The position numbers and the translations under genes are program-made. From Lingula anatina (Eukaryota > Brachiopoda > Lingulata > Lingulida > Lingulidae), in assembly GCF_001039355.2 (NCBI RefSeq), contig NW_019775490.1:62001-126000 (forward strand): DNA of 64,000 nt, in the 5' to 3' direction. How positions within the stretch are numbered: the stretch's first letter is position 1; each line of letters begins with the position of its first letter. Below are positions 12,001 to 24,256 of the stretch, one piece after another. Below the pieces are notes generated by a model. It had not been told where the DNA came from and ran no database searches. It was given only the letters and a program-made list of their open reading frames with translations.

Positions 12001-13340
12001 AAAATAAAACATGCCTTATTTGAAAATTGTTGTTGAAAGAAGTTAGAAGTTTGGAAGACATTTACAATTAGAGATAAATCACTCAAAATTGCTTGATTTA
12101 ATGACATGCTATGACACTGAACTGAACTAAACGGAAGGTAAGCCAAGTGCATTAAGGCTTACCCCTTTGGGGTAATGTTTGCGACTTCTGTAACCAATTT
12201 ATATCAATTTTATTTTCCGTCAAGGAAGAGTGGGCAGAGGCAAGGCAACTCCTTTTTATATTTCTTTTGCTGTTACCAACATATCTTTGGATGGCATGTT
12301 TTTCAAGACATTTCGTCAAGAAATTAAGCAGGCGTAGAACTTCTTTTTTGTTTTTCACTTTGTTATTGCCGTTTCAGGCCCGTAGCCAGGGGGGGTTCGG
12401 GGGGTTCGAAAGAACCCCCCTTTTGCTGGGAAAAGGTCCACTCTGGGTAAAATTTGAACTAGGTACATGAAGGTTCATGGTAAAAGGTCCACTTTTTCAG
12501 AAAAAGAACCCCCCTTTTGAAATTGCTGGCTACGGACCTGCGTTTTAATGTCAATCTTTCTAGCCTCAACAAAACACCTGAATCAGTCGGCTTAAATGAC
12601 GGGGATAATAAGTAGGTAATATACATTTCATGCACGTCCATGTAGTAAAATGCTTACCAAAATAAATGAATGAAATGATTTACAATACATCAACAAATTT
12701 AAATCATTGCAGGGCTCAGTGAGAGACTTGTGGAATATTTTAAAGGAGCCCAAGTATGGTTGCCTCTCCGCCTGCCCTTCCAAAAATTTCCTTTAGGACA
12801 CACTATACGACTTTATGGGAATCTATAAGAATCCTACGGGACACTAAAGGAATTCTATTGGGCGTCCTATACATTTCCTATCTGGGACATATGACGTGCT
12901 GTGTACTCTAGAAGATTTAGGGTGTCCTAAAATTTTGCTATGTGCCTAACTACGTCTATTTTTTTCTATCTAAAAACTGCTTAGACGAGCGATTGTTGAG
13001 ATACTGATTATCAAAAGACGCCCTCGGCGTGAGCCAAGCCAGCAATTTTACCTTTTCTGTAGTTCTGTCATCGAAATAGACACCGGAGTCATCCCCAGAA
13101 TCCCAGATCGTCTCAGATGACATATAATCTGTTGAAAAATCTTCCACACCAGCTTGACTGGACATGCCATACTTTTCTTCATTTCGAATTCTTTTGTTGC
13201 TTTCTGCCGCCTCCATTTCCTCCAGAATGTCTGCTTGATTATCGTCATTTTCCGAGAAATCACTGTCTTCAAATCTCTCTGATATGTCAAGGAGTTCTTG
13301 CCTCAACCCAAGCTCTCTGCTGTTCGTGTGGACAGTATGC
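9076..13340 (-). CDS. CCNO: Cyclin O
   Basis: Cyclin-family protein resembling vertebrate cyclin O, which acts in centriole amplification and multiciliated-cell differentiation and in cell-cycle control. Exons, in reading order: 13052-13340, 11552-11987, 10983-11171, 10013-10221, 9076-9382. The cyclin box contains TLYLTVNILDRFLASTPVK, then ECFQLLGVTALLVAGKH, then EEIYPPEVEELIRLCCGAY and a C-terminal cyclin fold through SLQDYDICQFLPSLVAICAL. The FQLLGVT and LCCGAY stretches and the order of exons fit cyclin O better than cyclins A, B or D. The N-terminal region is acidic and serine-rich. The first exon is uncertain: 13340 is an acceptor (tttcag), although an open frame continues to an ATG at 13432. 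Exon 11552-11987 has 436 bases and needs a frame change near the run of five G at about 11747-11751. The donor at 10013/10012 (ag|gtcata) is weak. Confidence 0.85.
9861..9918. repeat. Compound (ACAG)n/(ATAG)n microsatellite
   Basis: Tandem tetranucleotides acag/gaca followed by gata units, inside the last intron of the cyclin O gene (between exons 10013-10221 and 9076-9382). Confidence 0.95.
12375..12540. mobile_element. 166-bp MITE-like element with 15-bp terminal inverted repeats and 5-bp target duplication
   Basis: The left end reads caggcccgtagccag and the right end ctggctacggacctg, inverted copies with one mismatch. The element is flanked on both sides by cgttt (12370-12374 and 12541-12545), a 5-bp target-site duplication. 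Inside are two copies of an aagaaccccccttttg motif and two of aaaggtccact. It has no coding capacity, so it would be a non-autonomous DNA transposon. It lies in the cyclin O intron between exons 13052-13340 and 11552-11987. Confidence 0.8.
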
Positions 13341-13432
13341 CTGAAAGAGGGGCGGAGAAGCATATCAAGTTGATGGACCAGATGTAAGATAAAAGTGCAT
13401 GGGGCGGCCGCCGCAAGAGAAATGAAGTCCAT

Positions 13433-14371
13433 GCATTGCTATCTTGGCCTCATTGTCAGCATTCCCAAAGAGTCTCTTTTACACCCGTTACTATCTGAAA
13501 ATCATAAGAAATAACGTGTCCAGTTAAAACCTATTCTCTGTGAATCTTAATGAAAATGGCCTTTATGCCTTTTTCCTCTTGTCAAGAAACTAATGAAAAA
13601 TTATAAGGGAACGATATTAATATGAGGGGTTATTTCCTTTTCACAAAAGACTGTCGTACTTATAGCGAATCTGTCCCCATGCACAAGAGAGTAGCCCTGT
13701 GTAATCAAGTGTGAACGGCGTTCTTGATGCTAGCACAAATTACAGACATGGAGTTGTGTAAAGGGAGTGAGAAGAGTTACAGTACAGTGTAGTTGTGAAG
13801 AATTTTCTGCATTATCCATGAGGTCGAGCACATAGCAAAATATAGCATAAATAATTCTATTTATGAAGATTTTGTTACTTTTTAAGTGATTTCAAGAATT
13901 TCAGTTTGACTTCAGCTTCCGAAACATCTTATGCGTTTACATTAGGTTAATCAGTTGAAAACATGCCTCCTGGTAATACAACCGATAGATAAATTCCTAA
14001 GAATGTCAATATTTCTTCACGTACAAGTGAATTTTGTTCATCTCAAAACAGTTCACTATTTTATCAAGATTCGTTGTTTTTTTTTTCTCGGAACCTTTCA
14101 TAGCACGATTGAAACTATTTTTGTTGGTGGAGGCCACCGGGTGCAAGGGATCATGAGAAAACTATGCCACGACGGAAAAAAAGTTCAAAGTGAAATATTT
14201 ATCCAACGAATAAGCCAAGGCAGTTTTAACAGAATTTGTTTCACGTTTAATTCGCTTGTACAAAAACAAAGTTGGCAGGATTACAAGCACTTAAAAGGCG
14301 CCGGTCCTGATTTCAGGAGGACATTTACTTGAAGAGCGTTCAGCTGCGACCACCGGGCTTACTATACTAAC
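13433..14371. promoter_or_regulatory. Intergenic space between divergent cyclin O and secreted chitin-binding genes
   Basis: The stretch lies between the leftward cyclin O gene and the rightward gene starting at 14372. It may hold an upstream cyclin O exon, because exon 13052-13340 starts with an acceptor rather than a clear initiation site. No such exon could be identified. No core promoter motif is convincing. Confidence 0.3.
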
Positions 14372-16380
14372 ATGCAGAAGAGGGCGTTGTGTTTGGCAGG
14401 TAGGAGAAAACTGTGTCTGGTGTATGATTCAGATGTCGATCTCGTTAAGCCCTCACAAAATAATACATCTGTAGTGAAGTTGAATATTGATAATTATTTT
14501 GATATATCAATGCCACAATTGCAAAACCGCTAAAAAGGGTCAATTTTTCCAAACAAGGACGTCAACATTATGAACACATATGATACTATTGATAAAACTG
14601 ATTATCGTATGAAAGTCTTATAAGTTTAGAGGCAGCTAGGATCACTGTTATTGTAATTTATCATTGCAGGTGTACTCCTTTTGAATGTGATGCTGTCTAC
14701 AGTGGTGGCTTTTCCTAATATTGACAGAGGGGTGAGTTTCCTATTGCTTTTAGTCCTTAAAGCGACCAAATGTGGGGAGTACTGTTTTAATTAATTTTGA
14801 TTCCATTCAGATACTTGTGCTTCAGAGGCATCCGCCAACTTAATGAATTATAATTATTGCTTTCAGTGCACAAAAATTGTAACGCTATGCAAATCTATTC
14901 GCTGTATTATAATTTGACATTGCAAAGAAAGCATATGAACGAACACTTGACTTTAGCCGAGTAAAGAAAAAAGCTGGAAATGCACAATACAATAAATGTA
15001 AGGCAATAATCAATGAAAAATCATATTTTCTTTTTATTCTCCAAAATCAAATTCCACGCTCATGAAAAGTAGACATATTTTGCTTAAAAGACCTCAAGAT
15101 TATGAAAAAAAAATAAATTAAAACTAAATGATTTATTTGTCTGAAAGACGTGGCAGTTTTTCAATCAAAAAAGGCTATTGGATAGTGGTGGTGCAAAATT
15201 TTTGTTTTGCCAAAATGTGCTTTTATCATTTTTTTGTAAAAATAAACAGCGAAATTGTTTCTCAGATATTTTGAGGCATGATTTAATATGGAGTATGTTA
15301 AAGAGCTGGTTCAAGCACATGACGGAATATTTATCAGGGTTTGTTTTAAGGAAGCTTGAAGATACCATAGCGGTGCACCAATTCCATTTTAATTCAATTA
15401 GCAATTAACCAGCACATAAAATATATATATTTCAACAAATATTTTCAGTAAAAACTATGATATACCATGCAACTACGAATACCTATCGTCTTTCAACCTT
15501 TCTGAAAAAATCTTCATTTTTGCAGTCTAAGATCTCAGGAAGTCTTTGAAAAAGTTGTTTCAGAGAAGAAAATTTGTAGGTAGAAGGTAGCGCCAAACCC
15601 ATTTCCTCTTTCAACAAACTTTCTACGTAAAAATTCTTACTTTGCAAATTTGTGGCTTTTAGTTTGATATTAAACACGATCATTGGGCTTGGCTAGGTTG
15701 TTGTTTTTTGTTAAAGCAGTGCTTACATAACAAACCTCAAAGAATGTAGATTAGTGTTGACAGCATTGATTGCACGCGCGGCTTTTATTGACTTTTAAGG
15801 CAATCTGATTCATTAAGTAAACTGAAGCGCAAACAAAAAATACATGCAAAAAGATTGTATGATCTGATGTGGAATGTTTTACCGACGAAAAAAAGGAAAA
15901 TAAGGAATTTTTCCATGGAAAAAAGTGACCAATGCCTTCATGGGAGAGTAATTTGGTGGAAATCTTGCCAATAATCTCTCAGTGTTAAACAGCTTATCTG
16001 AGTTTTCCCATCCCTCGAAGGAATCTATTAAAACATTCCGTTTCCAACCATCTCTTTTTTGATGAAAAGAAATTGCGCTTTATGTTAGAACTTCGTTTTT
16101 TATATCCTTCCCGTTCTTGTTTATCCTCAATTTGCCTCAATTTAACTTGATGGTCGACATCGTAAATTTGACGAAAAGAAAACGATTTCCTCAATAGCTG
16201 CATGTTTGGTTATCATTTTACATTATGTCGTTATTAAGTATAACAAATTTCTATTTGTGTCCTTATCGTCATTTATCTAAATCACTAAAAAGGATAAGTA
16301 GTATATTCAATGCTATGAAATTAGGGCCATGTGTAAGATAAGTCTGCGCACTTAACATGTTTTACCCTCTTTGAATTAAG

Positions 16381-16422
<42 letters not shown>

Positions 16423-16642
16423 CATCTTTTAAAAAAGAAATATATATTTAATGCAATTTTATTTATTAATTGACACTGCTTTTTGCTTATTTTTTCCGTT
16501 TATGCAGGGGCATGACAGCTATTACCGAAACTCCCGTTGTAGCCTGGACTGCAGTGATCGACCGGATGGTATCTACACTCACTTGTTCAGAAAGTGCCGC
16601 AAATTCTACCGGTGTGAAAAGGGGGTTGCAATTGAATTTTAG
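14372..16642 (+). CDS. Secreted protein with truncated peritrophin-A (CBM14) chitin-binding domain
   Basis: Three exons join in phase: 14372-14399, 14670-14731, 16508-16642. The first two give a signal peptide beginning MQKRALCLAGVLLLNVMLST and ending near VAFPNIDRG. The third gives the first half of a CBM14 domain: cysteine, then SDRPDGIYTHLFRKCRKFYR, then CEKGVAIEF. RPDG-Y, C-x2-FYRC and GVA-x2-F are the hallmarks of this family, which binds chitin in peritrophic matrix, cuticle or shell. The frame then stops at 16640-16642, before the second half of the domain. In the next frame the sequence reads FRNCVNTDFA before another stop, as expected if one base were extra. The gene may therefore be broken, or the exon may end earlier and splice onward to about 17480-17958. 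Predicted length is 74 residues as read. Confidence 0.55.
16379..16421. repeat. (TTA)n microsatellite
   Basis: About fourteen uninterrupted tta/att units in the intron just before the chitin-binding exon. Confidence 0.95.
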
Positions 16643-17481
16643 AAACTGTGTGAATACTGACTTTGCTTGATTGAAATCCTTCGGAATTTCGACTTATTTC
16701 CATGGTCAATGAGGAAAAAAGGGAACTGATGACGCCTGCTATAATTGCAGTTTGAGACATTATCAAGACGAAGCATCGATGGCTTTGACGACTGCGCATT
16801 GCGCGGGAAAATTGTTGCATAGCCTTTCAGTAGCTAATGCATGTCGATGTTGATATTTCCAAATAACAGACTTTTTTGTCTTAAATTGTAATCTTACTTT
16901 CTCTGTGATACACTTGTGGTAATTTGATAAAAATGTGATATTGAAAAAACTCCTAGACGTTATCATAAGCAAAATATTAAAGGGATTCTTCTTTGATCTT
17001 TAATCCCATTATTGGAATAAACGGTAATAACAAAGCTGAAAAGATTTAACTGAAAAGCTATCAATCTTTCGTAGTCATTGACTTACACAGTCCGTGAATA
17101 AATGTATTTAATGACATGCAATTCGTGGACTCCCTTGATTATTCAAAAGCAACAAAGAAAAAAAAATTGCGTCAATCATGGAAGCGAATTTTGCTTTAGT
17201 TAATCTCCCACATTTACGATGAAAACGTTAAAAGTCGAGGCTAAGAAGCCCACGATATCATGGCTACATTGATACTGGAAAAAACTTTGTGGTACACACA
17301 CTGAAAGTTTTAAACGATTCTTGTAACCTGATATTGATTAATCACATAAATTACTCGCTACATATATACAGTACTGTAGCATACAATACCTCTTTGGGCA
17401 TATATTCTAAACCGTGGAAATGTCGGCGGCTCAAAGTTACAATTGTGTAGCCATATAGCGGCTAACTACCAGCGTTTTTTT

Positions 17482-17958
17482 TCTGAGAGTTCCTTGCCTT
17501 GTGCACGGCTTCATTTGTATTGGCAGTGCACTCCAGATTTTTGAAGACGCTTTTGCATATCACAAGAATGGGTTGGCGCTGTTTGAAGCTAATCGTACTC
17601 AGGTTTGTGAAAAAACAATCTCCCAAAAACATGTGTCCCGAGAAAAGGATACTCGGTTCTACCAATTATTCGTAACGAACTACTTCTGTTATTCATTATA
17701 CCCGTACCTTCCTTACAGAGTCTGCCAATGTTAACACGATTCTCACCATCTGCACGTATCTCAGAAATGTTGTTGGATAATGGTTTCAAAGTAAAAAAGG
17801 AAGATACTATGGACCTACCGAATTTGAAGAAAACCACAAATTTCAATAAAAACGACATTTCGAAAGAAAAAGACGATCTTTTACAAAATGAAAGAATAAA
17901 AACTGAGCACAATTTCTTGCCAGCAAACGCTACGGAGGTCCATTCGATGCCAAAATAA
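17482..17958 (+). CDS. Possible two further exons of the preceding secreted gene (uncertain)
   Basis: An open stretch at about 17482-17603 ends in cag|gtttgtg and contains FEDAFAYHKNGLALFEANRT. It can join in phase to 17721-17958, after a ttacag acceptor, which encodes a lysine-, glutamate- and asparagine-rich tail ending EVHSMPK and a stop. The phases agree and the position downstream of the CBM14 exon on the same strand is suggestive. No family is recognised and the link back to exon 16508-16642 is unresolved, so these may be a separate gene or chance open frames. Confidence 0.25.
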
Positions 17959-19245
17959 GCACCTCAGGGAAGTAGAAAATGAAACGAGGAAACGAGGTGG
18001 TTACATGTTCCATATCTCAAAATCTCTGGCTGTTCAGACGATATGCTGTTTACACACACACAAACACTAGTTATACACAGTTTTGGAGAAAATCCATCTG
18101 TCCTTCAGAAAACAATACTCAAACGTATGTATTACAAATTTATTACCTTATCTAAGGGTGTATCTGTTGCTAAAATTCAGTTCAAAATACAGTCCAAGTT
18201 CATACAAGGCTGAAAATTCTACGTACAACAGAGATTACTACAAACGTGACTTTATAAATATATAACAAAATACTGCTTCAGTTCTATAATTGTCAACTTT
18301 ACAAACTACTGTTTTCAGTTGCCAATTAATACTCCACATTTTAGAAGCAGTCTGTAAAAACAAACATAAATACACATACACAAAAGCATGAGTTTGTAAG
18401 ATTTGTTGATTTATCGATTTGTTTACAGTGAGATTATTTTTCTGTACAGCTGTCCAATAAATAGAAGACACATTTATCCACTATCATCATCATCGTACAG
18501 CATTGGAAGAGAACGAACCCCAATATTAACATATATAATGACCTACAATTAAGATTTTAATTTAAAAATTAAAATTCCATACTTTTCAACCATTTTAAAT
18601 TAGTTACAAAGGTTTTACTAATGAAACAACATTCTTTCATTTAAGCACCCTACATGTATATCACATTTTCAACGTGAAGAATTCAACCTGCAATCTGCAG
18701 TCAGTTCCAAAACACAACTGAAAAAAAAATTCAACAACTCTGCAGTGGCATCAAGAATCTTAAACAGAGCATAAAAGCACCTTTAACAAACGATATATTT
18801 GATAGTTTTAACTAACAAAATATTTAAACACTCCTTCAACATGTTAACTAAAATCATTGTGAAAATGCTGCGAAAATACAAGCTATAATCTAAAGCAATA
18901 AGAGTTGAATGCACAGGCAAGCTTAAAACATGCACCCAAAGTTTCAGATCATTAAAATCTCACTTCCACTATCAGCATGCTTGAACCTAACTTAAAACCA
19001 CCTTATAATGGCTACATTTTGCAAAAAAAAAAAAAAAAAAGGAATTAAAAAGTATGCATATTACTTATATGTAGTAATTCAAGTTCCACTATTTTCTGCA
19101 AATCCAAATCACACATCCCTCCTTAAACAGTATGGTACAAAAAGCAGCACTTATTTTTTGGAAAAAAAAAAAAAGGTTTTGAAAAGTACTATTTCAAGGG
19201 CCACATAGGGTAATGGAAATGGTAAAAGTTCTCCATTTGTATTGA
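17959..19245. other. Tail-to-tail intergenic region before RHOBTB
   Basis: AT-rich sequence between a plus-strand and a minus-strand 3' end. Minus-strand polyadenylation signals (tttatt on the plus strand) occur, for example near 18138, and a plus-strand aataaa occurs near 18457, so it probably holds both 3' UTRs. Poly-A runs at about 19023-19040 and 19161-19173. No coding sequence seen. Confidence 0.4.
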
Positions 19246-22200
19246 TCAGTCTTCTAAAGAAGCTTGTGGAAAAGTTGATCTGTCTTGCAGCTCTCTGCGA
19301 TGGTGACCTCTTAGAGCAAAACAAAGACATCCAGATTCTGAGCTGCTTCTCTGAGTGTTCTTCAAATGATACGGCATCTTGTTCTTCCCTAGGCCTTTAT
19401 CTTCTTCTTTTAGTGCCTTTTCATGAGAAAATTTTTCACGAAGGTACCTTTCATAAAAAAAAAAAAAAGAATATTTTAAAAATATGTATTACCCTAGATA
19501 TTGCACACTAGAGGACTAAGATATATTTATTGACCTAGAAGCATCACATCAAAAAAAAGCACAGGAGGTTCCACATAACTCAGTAATTTATAGACTAGAA
19601 AATTTGAGATACAATGTACCTAAATATTGGGGCATTCAGAACCAGTTGATCTGTGGACTAACTAGTCCCTGGATCAAATAAGGTGGCATCCACTCGAAAC
19701 CCTGCCAAGATTTAATTGCTCTGGTCCTGCTGGGATGGGCCGCATGGAAAGCAGGAATCCATTGGCAAGTGCGTGCCGTATTTGATCTGCCAACTAGTTA
19801 GCCTGCAGATCAACTGGTTCTGAACCCTCCCAATGATCCGTAAAAGATAATGTGCTTATCAAGTTAAGCTATCGCCAAAGAAGAAAATTATTTCATAAGT
19901 TAAAGATAATTCAAATTACAAGGTGACCAATGTCTACTTAACTTGGGGTTTGTACAATATGACAGTATGTCCCAACTCAATATCTGAACTTAAACTTTTT
20001 ATGGCCATGTACCTGTAAGGTCAGTTTCAGTCTGAGTGTGTGAAAACACAATATCATGAAAAAAACACATACCAAAGTGGTGGCCACCTGTGCTTTGTTA
20101 AGTAAGTCTGCATCTCTGTGGGCAAAGTCTTGAATTGCCTTTGGTGCTTTCTGAACACTGTGGAATATTGCACTGTGAGCCAGTAGAGGCACCACTCTGT
20201 AAGTTGGTGGGCATTGTGGAGCTGAAAATTAGGAAATACTATTTCAACATTTTATACAATTGTTATTTAATGGAGAACACAAGCAAATCTTCAATACACA
20301 TGCTTTCAAAAATACAATGGATGCACATATCCTGTTGAGTTCCTCACAATGTGTATGCATTAAATGTGAAAAACAGTTGAGGACAGTTCATCATAAATTT
20401 TGTAAAAATTTAAAGAAAACTATTAATAAAACATTACATATACAGCATATGCACACAATTTAACACATAATGAACTTCAGATGGAAATCTTTTACCTCAG
20501 CCATGACAAGAAGGTTCATAACATCCCTGTTAATGTCCTCCCCCACCTCAGCACTGGCTGTGAACTCTTTGATCACCTCTAGCTCCACGTGGGACACCAA
20601 GTTAGGAAGACAAAGACGGTTTGCCACAGCAATAAGGTCAATGGGGTCCACATTGTACAGGCTGTCAGGCATCTGACCAGTGTACAAGTAGTGTTGGAGG
20701 GTTTTGAATGTGTCCCCTGTCATACCAGGGAAACAAACCTGACAAGGAATACACAGATGATTTGTTTTACAATGTCTGTTGACAAACAGTTATGTATCGG
20801 TTTTGAAGTACCAGTAAAAAAAAGGGAAAAACATCTTTTTTCAATCAAGGCCTTTCACCACCCAAGCAAAATGAATATATCAAAAACCTAATTTATTTTT
20901 ACCATGAATATGATATTTTCAACTTCTTATAGATTTTAATTAAAAGATAACCACTTTCGTCAATGTATTTTATAACTACTTGTACATGTAAGCAACATAG
21001 AAACTTACCACTTTTGCAGCACTCTCCTTGAAATTGTCACTGAACATGGCAAGCATGGGGTCACAGCTACTGACAAGTAAGGCCTTGTGGGCTGGAACTA
21101 ATCCATCATCTACTTGGAAATGGACATCTGGATGAATGGAAAAGAATATTTTAGAATTTGAAAAATACTACTACTTTTTGAAAACCTCAGTAGACAAAAT
21201 GTTGAAACTGTATCAAATGGTAGCATTTTTTTTTTTTCAAAATATAAAAAACCAACTCTTAAAAGTTTACTTCCACTTAAAAAAGTTTATCAGTGACTGC
21301 ATTATTCAAAATAATAATTTGTTTTCCAAATGATGGAGACTGCATGGATCAAATATATACCTGAAAACATCACATCACTGGCATTAAATTATTCACCTGC
21401 AAAGAGCCCTGTATCCAGAACCAACTTTTTTAGTTGAAAGCACCTCTGTTTGAAGAAAGCTTCTTCAAACTCTTTGTTCAAAATCTGATCCCTATTCTCA
21501 ATGTTTGTGATCATGGTGACAAGATCAGTCAATTGCAGTAGTTGAGCTGCACATTTGGCCTCAGCAAGCACAGTGTGGTTCTCCAAGGCTCTCCCAGTGT
21601 ACAGGTAGTGGAGCACATACTGTAGAGCAGCTGGAGTTATATCACTATTGAGAATAAGTAAGATTTCTCCCTCCGAACTTCTCCGCTGAATAGATAAAAA
21701 CGCAGGGTGATTTAAAGCAATGGTACTTGTCTCATCCTGGCTTGTTTCCACTTCCATTGAGCTGTTGTCACTATCAGTGAGAGGAAGCAGTCTTTCTGAA
21801 GCATCAACAGTCCTAGCAGAAGTGCAACATGTAGTGGCACCATTGGTGGGGGTTTCGCATTGGTTTTCCACCCGTTGTCCAATGTTATGAATAAGGAGAT
21901 CACAAAATACATGTGATGCAGTCACCAAGCAAACTCTATGAGCCTGAATACAGACATCACCAGTCTGTAGAGTAATATCACTGAATGCCTTGCTAGAGAG
22001 CAAACCAGACAGATCAAAAGACATCAGCATCTCGGGCACTTGTACTGGCGGTGGTTTGGGCATTGGAGGCAAATATGGTTCCTGGCATAAAGGTGGTTTT
22101 ATTCCTCTCAACTGAGTCTTCCAGAATTTCTTCTGGCGTTTGTGGTAAAGTGCAGCTCTGACAGCATTCGTGAAGACTTCTTCAACTCCATATCTACTAT

Positions 22201-24256
22201 AAACACTACTTTCATAGTAATAAGCACCAATTTTCTTTGCTACTTTGCGTCCATCTTTTGGAGTCAGTATGTCTTCTTCTAGAATTGGCCTGCAAGAGAC
22301 ATGCATCATTTTTGTACTAGTATAATGTATTCAATGAATGGGGTCATTAAAATAAAAATTGCACGATATTTTATTGCATCCTTTTTGTACTCATTCTGGT
22401 TTATAAAACTTCAATATTATTCAATCTAAAGGCTAGTTGGCAGGGGGGTTTGGCGGGTTTGAACTTACTGCCCTTTTAGTCAGGAAAAAGTGTGCTTGAA
22501 TCAAAATTTGATATACTAGTAGAATGTATAACAAGTGGGTTATTTTGGTAAAAAGGTACGCTTTTTCAGAAATTGCTGGTTACAGCCCTTACCATAGTTT
22601 TCACTAAGCAAAAAATGCACTAATGAAAAAAAAAAACACCTTATCAGTTACATTGTACATGTTTTCTTACTTGAAAAAAGGCCCTTTGTCCATCTTAATG
22701 AAGTCTTTGTCCATGTACAGATGTCTGAGGTCCACCTGACAGCCTACCAGCACAATAGGGGTATCGGGGCAAAACTCCTGTATTTCTGGATACCACACAC
22801 TGACCAGATTGTAATAGGTTTTTGGTCGTACAACTGAGAAGCACAGAAGAACCACATCAGCTCTGTAATAAAGAAATAGAATAAGACTGTGTTCACCAAA
22901 TTCAAATGACTTAGAAAATGCATAACGAAAGGACCTCTACCATGCATTAGAATTTTGCATCATCTTCAATGGTATGTAGAATGTTTCTGAGTTTGGCCAT
23001 CTATAGAATGTTGTGTGTAGGTACTAGTACTAGAAAACTGTTAAAAGAGGATTTTTTAAATGTTTTTTTCCCAAAGAAATCACACATGCTGAGCCTTTCC
23101 ACTGTTGGATAAGAAACATGCTGTCAGGCTATAATGACTAGTATTATTTAGTATTTCCTCTATAAAACCATGTATATCTACTTGTATGTATTCAATATGT
23201 ACGTATGTATCCAATTACCTTCCATATGCAAATCTTCTGTCCTTTCCATGATAACCAAATGTGTCCCAAAGTCTTAGTGACACATCCACCTTGTCCACAC
23301 TGCAGTAGGAACGCTCCAGGACCTTTAGCAATATAAAAAAAATAATCAGTAAATATGTACATTTTTTCCCAAAATTTTATACCAAATTTCCACTCATGAA
23401 AATGCAACAACTTCAGATTAATATGACATACATGAATGACTCTCTTAAAAAATGTTTCTGCAAGGAAACTTAAAATTGTCTGCTGCTTTCAATTGCTGCA
23501 TAGCACTCAGAGGATGCAGAATGAAATCAAACCTACTATTATCCTTTAAATGTAAATTATCTGTCTATTAATTGTTCACAAAAAAAGTTTGCAGTATATG
23601 TAGGGTTACAATTTATGTTATTTATGTCCTAGCTCTTTTTATATTACATATATTGCACAATTTTGTACACTGTGGGACAAAATACAAGCAGAACTGAAAC
23701 TTAATTTGTAAATATGCATTTGTGGATCTTTAAGAAGCTACATGTAAGTGACCTGGTATTCATATGCTTGCACTCTACCTTTGAGGTCAATATATCTTAA
23801 GCTGGGTGACATTATCTTTATAAGATTAAGACAAATATTTGTTATCAGCAATAAGGTCAAAATCCTAGAGCTAGCTCTGGCAACGATAAATGTTTTTGGT
23901 GTTTTAGTACTACACAATAAATATCTGCATATTTTAGTTACGTAACTTAAAGGCTACCAAACATAACTTTATATATATATTCCTTTTTTCAGCTATAGGT
24001 ATCAATAGATGCATATTCATACACTTGTATTCATGCTGGTCTGCAAATAGTTTTGCACATGCACTCATAATACCTCCAAATCGTGCCTGTAGTGATCAAT
24101 AGCCCAAACCGTGGGCACATGTGTGTGCATCAGGTGCGGTAAGGAGTAACTTGTCCCGCATGCACGAGCACAGATCAAGCGTGTCTTCCCCGTTCCTGTG
24201 TCTCCAACGACCACACATTTCACCACTTCATGGTGTGACTGCTGTTGATCTATCAT
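19246..24256 (-). CDS. RHOBTB: Rho-related BTB domain-containing protein
   Basis: Atypical Rho GTPase of the RhoBTB family, which serves as a substrate adaptor for cullin-3 ubiquitin ligases. Eight exons with consistent phase encode about 694 residues: 24074-24256, 23219-23322, 22671-22862, 21397-22289, 21009-21127, 20496-20738, 20073-20221, 19246-19447. Order of domains: Rho-like GTPase (about 10-200) with P-loop GDTGTGKT at 18-25 and the RhoBTB signature [17 protein letters not shown]; a proline-rich linker ([15 protein letters not shown]); a first BTB split by a long acidic and serine/threonine insert ([11 protein letters not shown] to [10 protein letters not shown]); a second BTB (about 460-560, [20 protein letters not shown]); and a C-terminal region with [15 protein letters not shown] and [13 protein letters not shown]. 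The switch II glutamine of classical Rho proteins is absent, as is usual in this family, so GTP hydrolysis is doubtful. The start was chosen as the first ATG ahead of the P-loop region; 5' UTR exons probably lie upstream. Confidence 0.93.
19626..19834. mobile_element. About 209-bp foldback/MITE-like element
   Basis: Imperfect inverted repeat with arms of about 60 bases. The left arm starts attgggg and runs through ttcagaaccagttgatctg and ctaactagt to atcaaata. The right arm is the reverse complement with a few mismatches, ending ggttctgaaccctcccaat. No coding capacity. It sits in the last RHOBTB intron. Confidence 0.75.
22432..22591. mobile_element. Decayed relative of the 12375-12540 element
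   Basis: The sequence starts with a G-rich end (ggctagttggcagggggg). It contains a gggtttgaactt stretch and a ggtaaaaaggtac...tttttcagaaattgctgg stretch, and it ends ctggttacagccc. These follow the order of the element at 12375-12540 with many substitutions. It lies in the RHOBTB intron between exons 22671-22862 and 21397-22289. The match was judged by eye. Confidence 0.5.

Noticed and set aside
13340-13432. Upstream extension of the cyclin O frame starting MDFISLAAAAP
   Set aside because: A good acceptor (tttcag) lies at 13341-13343 and the extension has no cyclin O similarity. It may be intron sequence, though the true first exon was not found.
9076-18000. Search for MCIDAS, GMNC or CDC20B next to cyclin O, as in vertebrates
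   Set aside because: No geminin-type coiled coil or WD40 coding exon was seen near cyclin O. The vertebrate ciliation cluster is not evident here.
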